Shown here piece after piece: positions 9,087 to 17,022 of a stretch of DNA of 64,000 nt. The DNA comes from Acidimicrobiia bacterium (GTDB taxonomy: Bacteria; Actinomycetota; Acidimicrobiia; Acidimicrobiales; CATQHL01). Both the position numbers and the translations under genes were made by a program. Below the pieces are notes generated by a model. The model was not told the origin of the DNA, did not search any database, and was given only the letters and a program-made list of their open reading frames with translations. The DNA lies in NCBI GenBank assembly GCA_009840735.1, contig VXNF01000038.1, forward strand, positions 1 through 64,000, read 5' to 3'. Every line of letters starts with the position of its first letter. Position 1 is the first letter of the stretch.

Positions 9087-9346
9087 TGACTGGACGAACC
9101 GACTGAACGCACTGACTGGCCGTCGAGGGCCGTGCTCGGTCCCTGGGTACCGCCGTGGCGATATCGTCGCAGGCGCTGGCGATCGTCGCAGGCGTTGGCG
9201 GGTGCGATCTCAGCTCGCAGCGGTCCGCGCGCAACGAGCCGACCCGCCGGAAAATCACCTGCCGGCTACAGACACCTCGGTCAGGGCAATAGAGTCTGGG
9301 CTGCAGCCAGCCCGAAGGGAGAGCGTGACGTGGGAGAAGCCGCACC
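9087..9346. promoter_or_regulatory. divergent control region between the OCD-led and Mo-hydroxylase operons
   Basis: No gene fits this 260-bp gap between two operons transcribed away from each other, so it must carry both promoters. The one clear structure is a 19-bp tandem repeat at 9163-9200. I could not assign -35/-10 boxes with confidence. Confidence 0.5.
9163..9200. repeat. 19-bp tandem direct repeat (possible regulator binding sites)
   Basis: ATCGTCGCAGGCGCTGGCG at 9163-9181 is repeated at 9182-9200 with one change (C to T at unit position 14). Its place in the middle of a divergent promoter region makes a regulator-binding role possible. Confidence 0.85.
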
Positions 9347-10213
9347 GTGAGATACGCCGCGCCGACCTCGGTCGCCGAAGCGGTGGCGTTGCTCGGCACC
9401 GAGCCCAACTCGCGGGTCTTCGCAGGTGCCACCGACCTCGTGCCGCAGCTGCGGGCCGGGCGACCCGAACCCGGCGTGGCCATCGACTTGAAGAAGATCC
9501 CACGGCTCACCAGCGTGGCCATCGACGACGGCACCTGGCGAATCGGCGCGGCAGCCCCCACATCGGACCTAACCGCCAACGAGGCGCTCACCGCGGATGT
9601 GCCCGGACTCGTCTACGCCAGCGGACTCATCGGATCTGATCAGATCCAGAACCGGGCCAGCCTCGGCGGCAACCTCTGCAACGCCTCGCCGGCCGCCGAC
9701 GCGGTCCCGCCGCTGCTCGTGAACACTGCGCAGGCCGTGGTGGCCGGACCGGACGGCGAGCGGACCGTGCCGGTCGCCGACATCCCGACCGGACCCGGGC
9801 GCACGTCGCTTCGGCCCGGCGAGTTCGTGGTGGAGTTCCTGATCGACCGCCCGCCGCCAGGGACCGCCGACGCCTACCTGCGGCTGATCCCCCGCACCGA
9901 GATGGACATCGCCATCGTCGGCGCCGCGGCGCGCATCACCCTCGACGCCGACGGCAGCTGCGTTGCGGCGGCGATCGCGCTCGGCGCCGTTGCGCCGACG
10001 GTCATCACTGTGCCCGCGGCCTCGGGAGGGCTCATTGGGCAACCCATCGACGCCCGAGCTCTGGCCGCGGTCGCCGCCGCAGCCAGCGCAGCGGCCAGCC
10101 CCATCGACGACAAGCGCGGCACCGTGACCTACCGGCGGCAGGTGGCGGGCGTGCTGGCGAAGCGGGCCGTGGCCGAAGCGGCCGGGCGGGCCAGGAACGG
10201 AGACGGGCCATGA
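9347..10213 (+). CDS. molybdenum hydroxylase FAD-binding (medium) subunit
   Basis: The 288-residue protein is the FAD subunit of a xanthine dehydrogenase/CO dehydrogenase-family enzyme. It shows the flavin-binding segments FAGATDLVPQLRAG near residue 25 and NRASLGGNLCNASPAADAVP near residue 103, and the C-terminal CO_deh_flav_C-type region. It passes electrons from the iron-sulfur subunit to an acceptor. It starts with GTG and is the first gene of a plus-strand operon; its end overlaps the iron-sulfur subunit gene by ATGA. Confidence 0.92.
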   Translation: MRYAAPTSVAEAVALLGTEPNSRVFAGATDLVPQLRAGRPEPGVAIDLKKIPRLTSVAIDDGTWRIGAAAPTSDLTANEALTADVPGLVYASGLIGSDQIQNRASLGGNLCNASPAADAVPPLLVNTAQAVVAGPDGERTVPVADIPTGPGRTSLRPGEFVVEFLIDRPPPGTADAYLRLIPRTEMDIAIVGAAARITLDADGSCVAAAIALGAVAPTVITVPAASGGLIGQPIDARALAAVAAAASAAASPIDDKRGTVTYRRQVAGVLAKRAVAEAAGRARNGDGP

Positions 10214-10704
10214 GCCGCACCCATGTGAGATGTCGGATCAACGGCGACGACGCCGAATTCCTGTGCGACGCGGGGGATGCGCTGCTGGACGCGCTGCGTG
10301 ACGAGATGGGCCTCATGGGCGCCAAGGAGGGCTGCGGCACCGGCGACTGCGGCGCCTGCTCGATCCTGATGGACGGGCGACTTCAGTGCTCCTGCCTCGT
10401 ATTCGCTCCCGAGGCGGAGGGTTCCAGCATCGTCACCGTGGAGGGCATCGCCGACGGCGACCGGCTGCACCCGCTGCAGCAGTGCTTCCTCGAGGGCGCC
10501 GCCCTGCAGTGCGGCGTCTGCACGCCGGGGTTCCTGGTGGCCGCCAAGGCGCTCTTGGACCGCAACCCCGACCCGACCGAGACCGAGGTGCGCTACGCGC
10601 TCGCCGGCAACCTCTGCCGCTGCACGGGCTACGACAAGATCGTCCGCTCGGTGCTGGCGGCGGCAGCCGTCATGCAGCAGGGGAAGGAGGAGGCAGCGAG
10701 ATGA
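10210..10704 (+). CDS. molybdenum hydroxylase [2Fe-2S] (small) subunit
   Basis: The 164-residue protein has both iron-sulfur domains of the family. The plant-ferredoxin-type site is EGCGTGDCGACSILMDG with a fourth Cys in the LQC that follows. The second, helical site comprises CGVCTPGF and NLCRCTGY. It relays electrons from the molybdenum site to FAD. Length and motif order are normal. It is coupled by ATGA overlaps to the FAD subunit upstream and the molybdenum subunit downstream. Confidence 0.95.
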   Translation: MSRTHVRCRINGDDAEFLCDAGDALLDALRDEMGLMGAKEGCGTGDCGACSILMDGRLQCSCLVFAPEAEGSSIVTVEGIADGDRLHPLQQCFLEGAALQCGVCTPGFLVAAKALLDRNPDPTETEVRYALAGNLCRCTGYDKIVRSVLAAAAVMQQGKEEAAR

Positions 10705-12953
10705 CCATCACCGACCAGCGGCCCGGCTACCGCTACGTGGGGACGCGCCCCGTACGCCACGACGGCCTCGACAAGGTCGTCGGCAAGGCCCGCTACGCAG
10801 CCGACCTGGTGCTGCCCGGCATGCTCTACGGCCACATCCTGCGCTCGCCGCACGCCCACGCCCGCATCGTCGCCATCGACACCGCAGCGGCGGAGGCGAT
10901 GCCGGGCGTGCGGGCAGTCATCACCGGCGCGGACTTTCCCGAACTGCCGGCCGACGACCCCGAGCGGAACACGACCCGCAACCTCATGGCTCGCGACAAG
11001 GTCCTGTACGAGGGCCACGCAATCGCCGCGGTGGCCGCCACCAGCCAGCGGGCGGCCAAGGCAGCAGCCAAGGCCATCGCAGTGACCTACGAGGTGCTCC
11101 CCCACACCCTCGACATCCGCGAGGCGATGGCGCCCGGGGCCCCGCTGCTACACGACGACGTCTTCACGACCGGCCTCGACTCCGAACCGAGCGAGCCCTC
11201 CAACGTCGCCAACCGCACCTGCTACGAGCGCGGCGACATCGAGCAGGGATTCGCCGACGCCGCCGTCGTCGTGGAAGGCGAGTTCGTCACCAAGGCCGTG
11301 CACCAGGGCTACATCGAGCCCCATGCCTGCGTGGCCGACACAGGCCAGGACGGCAAGACGGTGATCTGGTGCTCCTCCCAGGGACACTTCCGGGTGCGAT
11401 CGCAGACCGCCGCCATGCTGGGCTGGGACACAGCTCGCATCAAGGTGATCCCCGCTGAGATCGGCGGCGGATTCGGCGGCAAGACCACCATCTACCTGGA
11501 GCCCCTTGCCGTGGCCCTGTCGGCTCGGGCGGGCCGCCCGGTCAAGCTGGTCATGAGCCGTGAGGAGGTCTTCCGGGCGACCGGCCCCACCCCAGGCTCG
11601 GTGATCCGCCTCAAGCTGGGCGCCGCTGACGACGGCAAGATCACGGCCGCCAAGGCTTGGATGGCGTATGAGAGCGGTGCCTTCCCAGGTCCGTGGGCGA
11701 TGCTCGGCTGCATGTGCGTGATCTCCCCGTACAACGTGGAGAATTTCCTGATCGAGGGCTACGAAGTGGTCGTGAACAAGCCGGTGAACGTGGCCTACCG
11801 GGCACCCTCGGCGCCGATGGCCGCCTTCGCCGCCGACACCCTCGTGGATGAGATCGCCCGCCGTCTCGACATGGACCCAATCGAGCTGCGGCTGCTGAAC
11901 TGCCCGAGCGCCGGCGACCAGGCCCCCTACGGACCGAAGTGGCCTCGAATCGGTCTGCGGGAATGCTTGGAGGCCGTCCGCGACAGCGACCACTACCGCA
12001 GCGAGCCGGCGCCGGGACACGGCCGGGGCGTGGCCAGCGGGTTCTGGTTCAACATTGGCGAAGCCTCCAGCGCCACCGTGAACCTCAACGAGAACGGCAC
12101 CGCGACCGTGGTTACCGGCAGCCCCGACATCGGCGGCAGCCGGGCCTCCATGGCGCTCATGGCCGCCGAGGAGCTCGGCATCGACGTGTACGACATTCAG
12201 CCGGTCGTGGGCGACACCGAGGTCGTCGGCTTCACCGACGTCACCGAAGGCAGCCGTGCCACCTTCGCCACCGGGATGGCGGTCGTGGAGGCCTGCCGGG
12301 ACCTCAAGCGCCAGCTGTGCGGGCGCGCCGCGGTCATGTGGGACTGCGACAGCGACGAGGTTGCGTGGTCCGACGGCCAGGCCACCCACCGCGCCGGCGA
12401 GCACGAGCCGCTGGCGCTGGCCGCCATCACCGCCGAGGCCGGGCGCACCGGCGGGCCTTTGGGGGCCACCGCCTCGCTCAACGCCCGCGGCGCCGGGCCC
12501 GCCTTCTCGGTTCAGGTCACCGACGTGTCGGTGGACGAGGAGACCGGCCGGGTGACCGTGGAGCGCTACACCACCGCTCAGGACGCCGGCACCGCCATCC
12601 ACCCCGACTACGTCGAGGGCCAGATGCAGGGCGGCGTTGCGCAGGGCATCGGCTGGGCGCTCAACGAGGAGTACATCCACGACGCCGACGGCGTCATGGA
12701 GAACCCGGGGTTCCTGGACTACCGGATTCCGGTGGCTTCGGACCTGCCGATGATCGAGACCATCATCGTGGAGGTACCCAACCCCAACCACCCGTACGGG
12801 GTGCGCGGCGTGGGTGAGGTCGGCATCGTGCCGCCGATTCCGGCCCTGGCCAACGCGGTCTACGACGCCACTGGGGCGCGCATCCGCGAGCTGCCGCTGT
12901 CGCCGCCGCGGGTGCTGGCGGCGATCACGGCCCGCAACGGCGACGGGGGCTGA
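10701..12953 (+). CDS. molybdenum hydroxylase molybdopterin-binding (large) subunit
   Basis: The start is ATG 10701, which overlaps the small-subunit stop; the open frame continues upstream but only as a shadow. The 750-residue subunit has the cofactor-contacting GGGFGGK (255-261) and QGGVAQGIGWALNEEY. The conserved glutamate that acts as base in this family is in GVRGVGE (about 706). The active-site loop reads AYRAPSAP (365-372), not the AYRCSFR of form I CO dehydrogenase or the AYRGAGR of form II. It is therefore most likely a hydroxylase of an N-heterocycle or aldehyde, not a CO dehydrogenase. Substrate unknown. Confidence 0.92.
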   Translation: MTITDQRPGYRYVGTRPVRHDGLDKVVGKARYAADLVLPGMLYGHILRSPHAHARIVAIDTAAAEAMPGVRAVITGADFPELPADDPERNTTRNLMARDKVLYEGHAIAAVAATSQRAAKAAAKAIAVTYEVLPHTLDIREAMAPGAPLLHDDVFTTGLDSEPSEPSNVANRTCYERGDIEQGFADAAVVVEGEFVTKAVHQGYIEPHACVADTGQDGKTVIWCSSQGHFRVRSQTAAMLGWDTARIKVIPAEIGGGFGGKTTIYLEPLAVALSARAGRPVKLVMSREEVFRATGPTPGSVIRLKLGAADDGKITAAKAWMAYESGAFPGPWAMLGCMCVISPYNVENFLIEGYEVVVNKPVNVAYRAPSAPMAAFAADTLVDEIARRLDMDPIELRLLNCPSAGDQAPYGPKWPRIGLRECLEAVRDSDHYRSEPAPGHGRGVASGFWFNIGEASSATVNLNENGTATVVTGSPDIGGSRASMALMAAEELGIDVYDIQPVVGDTEVVGFTDVTEGSRATFATGMAVVEACRDLKRQLCGRAAVMWDCDSDEVAWSDGQATHRAGEHEPLALAAITAEAGRTGGPLGATASLNARGAGPAFSVQVTDVSVDEETGRVTVERYTTAQDAGTAIHPDYVEGQMQGGVAQGIGWALNEEYIHDADGVMENPGFLDYRIPVASDLPMIETIIVEVPNPNHPYGVRGVGEVGIVPPIPALANAVYDATGARIRELPLSPPRVLAAITARNGDGG

Positions 12954-13204
12954 TGGCGCAGGTGCATTTCAGCGCCGGCCAGCGTCGCCTCACCGGCGGC
13001 GTGGCGCATACGGACGTGGATGCCGCCACGGTGCGGGAGCTGCTGCGCAAGCTGGAGGAGATGTTCCCGGGCATCCGGGCGCACCTCGACCAGACCGCCT
13101 CCACGGCTATCGCCATCGACGGCGACATCATCCCCGACCCGCTGTATGAGCCGATCCCCGCCGACGCCGAGGTGCATTTCATCGCGCCCTTGGCCGGCGG
13201 CTGA
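12953..13204 (+). CDS. MoaD/ThiS-like small ubiquitin-fold protein
   Basis: The 83-residue product ends in FIAPLAGG. The terminal Gly-Gly, the size and the strand pattern fit a MoaD/ThiS-type sulfur carrier. Its ATG overlaps the large-subunit stop by one base (TGATG), so it is coupled to the enzyme genes. A role in supplying sulfur for molybdopterin or for maturing this enzyme is the obvious guess. No activating E1-like enzyme or MoaE is in the window, so it would need partners elsewhere. It could also be a structural accessory of unknown role. Confidence 0.7.
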   Translation: MAQVHFSAGQRRLTGGVAHTDVDAATVRELLRKLEEMFPGIRAHLDQTASTAIAIDGDIIPDPLYEPIPADAEVHFIAPLAGG

Positions 13205-13301
13205 GCGGCGCGTCCGTGAAGTTCGCGAGGCCCGGCGGGTCGCCTATCTCGGGGCGTCTCGCGAGACAGGCGTCGTGAGCTGCAGCGCCTCCCCCGCCAA
13301 C

Positions 13302-14102
13302 ATGATCGACCTGACCGGGCGGGTGGTCCTCGTGACCGGCGCCGGAAGCGGCGCCCGCGGCGGCGGCAGCGAGAGCGTCGGCGGGATCGTCGGCAGCGGC
13401 ATCGGCAGCGGGATCGTTCGGCGGTTCGTGGCGACCGGCGCCACCGTCGTGGCGCACACCCGCAACTCCCCAACCGATCACCTGCGCTATCCCGACGGCA
13501 CTCCGGTCGCCACCGTGCGGGCCGACCTGACGACACCTGACGGACCGCCCGGCGTGATCGAAGAGACGCTGGAACTGCACGGGCGCCTCGACGGTCTCGT
13601 GAACAACGCCGGCGCCCAGCCGATCGCCCGCTTCGACACCCTCACAGACCAGCAGTTCACCGACATGATGGACCTCAACGTCACCGCCACCCACCGGCTG
13701 ACGCAGCTGGCCGCCGCGGCGATGCGCGCCAACAGCAACCCCGCCGGCGGCTCGATCATCCACATCGCCTCCATCGAGGCCCGCCACCCGACGGTCATGC
13801 ACGGTCACTACGCCACCTCCAAAGCCGCCTTGGTGATGCACGCCCGGGCGGCGGCGCTGATGTACGGCCCCGACGGAATCCGCGTCAACACCGTCTCGCC
13901 GGGGCTCATCGACCGGCCCGGCCTCAGCGACGACTGGCCCGAGGGCGTCCACCGCTACCTGGCCGCCGCACCGCTGCAACGCCTCGGCACCCCCGAGGAC
14001 GTGGGCGACGCCTGCGTGTTCCTCTGCTCGGACCTGTCGCGCTGGATCACCGGCACCGACCTGCTCGTCGACGGCGGCGTCCTCACCAACACCACTTGGT
14101 GA
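13302..14102 (+). CDS. SDR-family oxidoreductase with a lengthened glycine loop
   Basis: This 266-residue short-chain dehydrogenase has NNAGAQ, the catalytic Ser region (IIHIASIEA) and the YATSK catalytic Tyr/Lys pair. The nucleotide-binding loop starts as VTGAGSG, but a stretch of about 19 Gly/Ser-rich residues follows before GSGIGSGIVRRF. The loop therefore looks duplicated or expanded. ATG 13302 begins at the usual position for an SDR; a GTG at 13275 would add nine residues, and neither has a clear ribosome-binding site. It follows the MoaD-like gene by about 100 bp and precedes a second SDR by 4 bp. Substrate unknown. Confidence 0.85.
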   Translation: MIDLTGRVVLVTGAGSGARGGGSESVGGIVGSGIGSGIVRRFVATGATVVAHTRNSPTDHLRYPDGTPVATVRADLTTPDGPPGVIEETLELHGRLDGLVNNAGAQPIARFDTLTDQQFTDMMDLNVTATHRLTQLAAAAMRANSNPAGGSIIHIASIEARHPTVMHGHYATSKAALVMHARAAALMYGPDGIRVNTVSPGLIDRPGLSDDWPEGVHRYLAAAPLQRLGTPEDVGDACVFLCSDLSRWITGTDLLVDGGVLTNTTW

Positions 14103-14106
14103 GCCG

Positions 14107-14880
14107 ATGAGCCTCGCTGATCGCGTCTACATCGTGACCGGCGCCGCCGGTGGCCTCGGCACCGGGATCGCCGAGGCGCTCCTGGACGCGGGCAGCTCGG
14201 TAGCCTTGGCCGACCTCGATCCGCAGGCCGTCACCGAGACGGCTCGCCGCCTCGACACCGCAGGCAGGCGCACCGTCGGAGTCGGATGCGACGTGGCTAC
14301 AGACGGCAGTGTCGCCGACGCAGTGGCCGCGACACTGGCGCGCTTCGGACGTCTCGACGGGGTCGTCAACAACGCCGGCGTGATCGAGATGGGCGAGGCC
14401 CGCCACGCCGCCAGCGCCGCCTGGGCGCGCCAACTCGACGTCAACGTGACCGGCGTGTTCCGAATGTGCCGGGCCGCCCTGGAGCATCTCGCCGCCTCCG
14501 ACGGGGCCGCCATCGTCAACGTCGCCTCCAACTGCGGCAAAGTCGGCTTCCCCAACATGGCCGGCTACAACGCCTCCAAGGCCGCCGTCATCAACCTGAC
14601 GCGGTCGCTGGCCGCCGAGTGGGCACCGCTCGGTATCAACGTCAACGCCGTCTGCCCGGGCGCGGTCGACACGCCGATGCTGGCCAGCGTGGCCGACTGG
14701 CTGGCCAACCAGCAGGGCGGCGACGCCGAGGTCATCCTGGCCGGCATGGCCCTTCCCCAGCTCGGCCGCAAGATCGCCCCCATCGAAGTCGGGCGCGTCG
14801 TCGCCTTCCTCCTCTCGCCTGAGGCCACCATCATCCGCGGCCAGGCCATCAACGTCGACGCCGGCGAGACCCCCTACTAG
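14107..14880 (+). CDS. SDR-family oxidoreductase
   Basis: The 257-residue enzyme shows a standard classical SDR pattern: TGAAGGLGTGIAEALLD (cofactor loop), a DLD acidic residue after strand 2 favouring NAD, NNAGVIEMG, IVNVASNCGKVG with the catalytic Ser, and YNASK. It most likely oxidises or reduces an alcohol/ketone intermediate of the pathway encoded upstream. It starts 4 bp after the first SDR. Its last 32 bp overlap the end of the convergent helicase gene. Confidence 0.9.
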   Translation: MSLADRVYIVTGAAGGLGTGIAEALLDAGSSVALADLDPQAVTETARRLDTAGRRTVGVGCDVATDGSVADAVAATLARFGRLDGVVNNAGVIEMGEARHAASAAWARQLDVNVTGVFRMCRAALEHLAASDGAAIVNVASNCGKVGFPNMAGYNASKAAVINLTRSLAAEWAPLGINVNAVCPGAVDTPMLASVADWLANQQGGDAEVILAGMALPQLGRKIAPIEVGRVVAFLLSPEATIIRGQAINVDAGETPY

Positions 14881-16060
14881 CGGGCGCCACCATGGCCAAC
14901 TTCGAGGACGTTCGTACGCTGGCAACGTCTGGGGCCCCCTGATCCGGCAGATCGCCTGCATCCGGCAGCGTGATGGCTTCGTTCAAGCCGATCCGACGTT
15001 GCATCCGCCGCGCCTCGCCCATCTGCTCGGGCTGGAGGAGCGACACGACGAGACCGCCCCGACCGGCCCGGGCTGTCCGACCCGAGCGGTGCAGGTACGT
15101 CTTGTGATCCTCCGGTGGGTCGAAGTGAACGACCGACGCCACGTCCTCCACATGGATTCCCCGAGCAGCCACGTCGGTGGCGACGAGCGCCTGCACGCGG
15201 CCGGCGGTGAACTGCCGGAGCGCGCGCGTCCGGCGGTCCTGGGCGTGACCACCGTGGATCACCGCGGCGCTGATGCCGCGCTGGGAGAGTTGGCGGGTCA
15301 GACGGTCCGAGCCGTGCCGGGTCCGGCAGAACACGATGGTCTGGCCCGCCGCCTTGATCACCCGCGCGCAGGCGGCCACCCGCTCGGCCTGGTTGACCTG
15401 CCAGAACCGGTGGTCGGCGGCGACCACGTCCGGCGTCTCGGCGTCAACGGTGTGTGTGACCGGCCTGTTCTGGTAGTCGCGGGTGAGCGTCTTCACGTCA
15501 CCGTCGAGGGTCGCCGAGAACAGGAAGGTCTGGCGGTCCGGTGCCGTCTGGTCGAGGAGGCGCCGCACCGCCGGGAGGAATCCCATGTCGGAGAGGCGGT
15601 CCGCCTCGTCGATGACCGCCAGCTGCACGTCCTGCAGGCGCACGGCGCCCTGTGCGAGCAGGTCTTCGAGCCGGCCGGGGCAGGCGACGAGGACCTCGAG
15701 GCCGTCACGCAGCTGCTTCCGCTGGCGGTCGTAGCCGACCCCCCCGTAGACGACTCCGACCCGGACCTCGCCGGCGAAGCTGCGAAGGTCGGTGGCGATC
15801 TGCTCGGCCAGCTCGCGGGTGGGTGACAGGACGAGCGCCGTCGGCCGCTTGGACCTCGCCTTGACCGCATTTGCGACGAGGGGAATGCCGAAAGCGAGCG
15901 TCTTGCCCGATCCGGTGGGTGCCCGTCCGCAGATGTCGCGCCCGGCGAGGGCGTCGGCCATGACGGCCGCTTGTATCTCGAACGGTTCGTGAATGCCGCC
16001 GCGCTGCAGGGCGCGGCTGATCGATGCGGGTACGCCCAGTCGGGCGAAGGTGGTGGACAT
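14849..16060 (-). CDS. DEAD-box RNA helicase
   Basis: The 403-residue protein has the helicase motifs in order: Q-motif around PFEIQ (27-31), motif I RAPTGSGKT (46-54), PTREL, DEAD (151-154), SAT in FLFSATLDG, ARGIHVEDV and motif VI HRSGRTARAG. It unwinds RNA duplexes in ribosome assembly or RNA decay. The C-terminal tail is short and basic (SRRRRR), useful for RNA binding. ATG 16060 has GGAG at proper distance and is preferred over the in-frame GTG at 16081. The 221-bp leader to the dehalogenase remnant could hold a long 5' UTR, as is common for these genes. Confidence 0.93.
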   Translation of the reverse strand: MSTTFARLGVPASISRALQRGGIHEPFEIQAAVMADALAGRDICGRAPTGSGKTLAFGIPLVANAVKARSKRPTALVLSPTRELAEQIATDLRSFAGEVRVGVVYGGVGYDRQRKQLRDGLEVLVACPGRLEDLLAQGAVRLQDVQLAVIDEADRLSDMGFLPAVRRLLDQTAPDRQTFLFSATLDGDVKTLTRDYQNRPVTHTVDAETPDVVAADHRFWQVNQAERVAACARVIKAAGQTIVFCRTRHGSDRLTRQLSQRGISAAVIHGGHAQDRRTRALRQFTAGRVQALVATDVAARGIHVEDVASVVHFDPPEDHKTYLHRSGRTARAGRGGLVVSLLQPEQMGEARRMQRRIGLNEAITLPDAGDLPDQGAPDVASVRTSSKLAMVAPASRGSRRRRR

Positions 16061-16281
16061 GATGCTCCTTGCCCGCGCCACGCGGGCCGTCTGATGTACG
16101 CGAGTGCCTGAACTCGTTGATGTGGGGCACCGCGGTTGGGTGGCTCACACAGAATCAATCAAGGTAAGCGAACTGTGCGCCCAACGACCGGGAACTCCGG
16201 CCGGTCCCTGCAGGCTACCAGCGTCCGCCCCAAGACCTCCCCGTCTCCCGAGGACGCCTCCCGAGCTGTGCTGAGTCGTCC

Positions 16282-16515
16282 CTAGTAGGGCAGGCCAACG
16301 GCCTTCGTCAGGAACTCCAACCGCAATCCGCTGATCAGATGCCGGAACTCGAACGACCAGGCCGGGTTGCCGTGCACGAACACGATCGACTCCCCCGAAC
16401 CCTCGTCGACGTAGTGAATCGAGTGTCCCCGTGGAGTCGTGAAGAACCGGCTCTCGAAAGGAAACAAGTCATCCGAGACCCAAGCCGGCCGCACACCGGC
16501 CGGAGAACCACCCAC
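16282..16515 (-). pseudogene. N-terminal fragment of a haloalkane dehalogenase-like hydrolase
   Basis: The 77-codon frame encodes FFTTPRGHSIHYVDEGSGES and VFVHGNPAWSFEFRHLI. These match the start of alpha/beta-hydrolase haloalkane dehalogenases up to the oxyanion-hole HGNP motif. The match stops after LISGLR; the last 12 codons are unrelated, and no nucleophile-elbow or catalytic Asp/His follows in the next 200 bp. A normal protein is about 300 residues, so about three quarters is missing. It is a deletion remnant in a region rich in other fragments. Confidence 0.75.
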
Positions 16516-16624
16516 GACGCGAGCCTACTGCTGCCGCCGCGACGGTAGCTGCGGAGTTGGAGACGCTGGGCTAGCGGACCAAGCAGCGCGACACATCCTC
16601 GGCGCGACGAATACTTTGGGAACC

Positions 16625-16647
16625 TGATGTTATGATGTAGCGTCATG
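16625..16647 (+). promoter_or_regulatory. overlapping -10 box, imperfect operator and leaderless start
   Basis: TATGAT at 16631-16636 ends 8 bp before the antitoxin ATG (16645), so transcription should begin at or within two bases of the start codon. There is no room for a ribosome-binding site. An imperfect palindrome (TGATGTTA / TAGCGTCA, 6 of 8 paired, 5-bp spacer) at 16625-16645 covers the box, as expected for autoregulation by a ribbon-helix-helix antitoxin. Confidence 0.55.
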
Positions 16648-17022
16648 CGCACACAAATCGCTCTCGACGCCGAACAACACGCGCTCGTCAAGCACAAAGC
16701 CGCCGACTTGGGCATCAGCATGGCTGAGTACATCCGCCGTCTCGTTGAGCGCGACCTGCAACAGGCAGGCCCGCGTGCCGACGTCTCCGACATCTTCGGC
16801 ATCGGAGACTCCGGGGGAAGCGACATCGCCGTCAACCGCAAACACGCCACCGCCGAGGCGATCACCGCTCGAGCCACCGGCCCCGGCGGCCGCGTGACCG
16901 AGGACGACGTCATTGCGGCGTCGCGATTGGAGCCGGTGTGGGCGTCGCGTTGGGTGCCGCGTTCAGCAGGCGTCGCGATGGCGGCGAGGGGTGAGTGCAA
17001 CCTCTTGGGTCGTCGCCGCTAG
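16645..17022 (+). CDS. orphan VapB-like antitoxin (ribbon-helix-helix type)
   Basis: The 125-residue product starts MRTQIALDAEQHALVKHKAA followed by LGISMAEYIRRLVERDL, a ribbon-helix-helix DNA-binding domain typical of VapB antitoxins. DIFGIGDSGGSDIA, a common toxin-contacting motif, comes next. The final 40 or so residues look unlike the family and run into the end of the convergent monooxygenase gene (4-bp overlap). The expected PIN-domain toxin gene does not follow. The frame probably lost its partner and picked up a random tail, but the DNA-binding part may still act on its promoter or on other modules. Confidence 0.7.
   Translation: MRTQIALDAEQHALVKHKAADLGISMAEYIRRLVERDLQQAGPRADVSDIFGIGDSGGSDIAVNRKHATAEAITARATGPGGRVTEDDVIAASRLEPVWASRWVPRSAGVAMAARGECNLLGRRR

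Noticed and set aside
10386-10700. Upstream extension of the Mo-subunit reading frame
   Set aside because: This part of the frame lies inside the [2Fe-2S] subunit gene and encodes no family sequence; the ATG at 10701 with ATGA overlap is the real start.
9347-12953. Aerobic CO dehydrogenase (coxMSL)
   Set aside because: Subunit types match, but the catalytic loop is AYRAPSAP, lacking the Cys of form I and not matching form II, and coxD/E-like genes are not adjacent.
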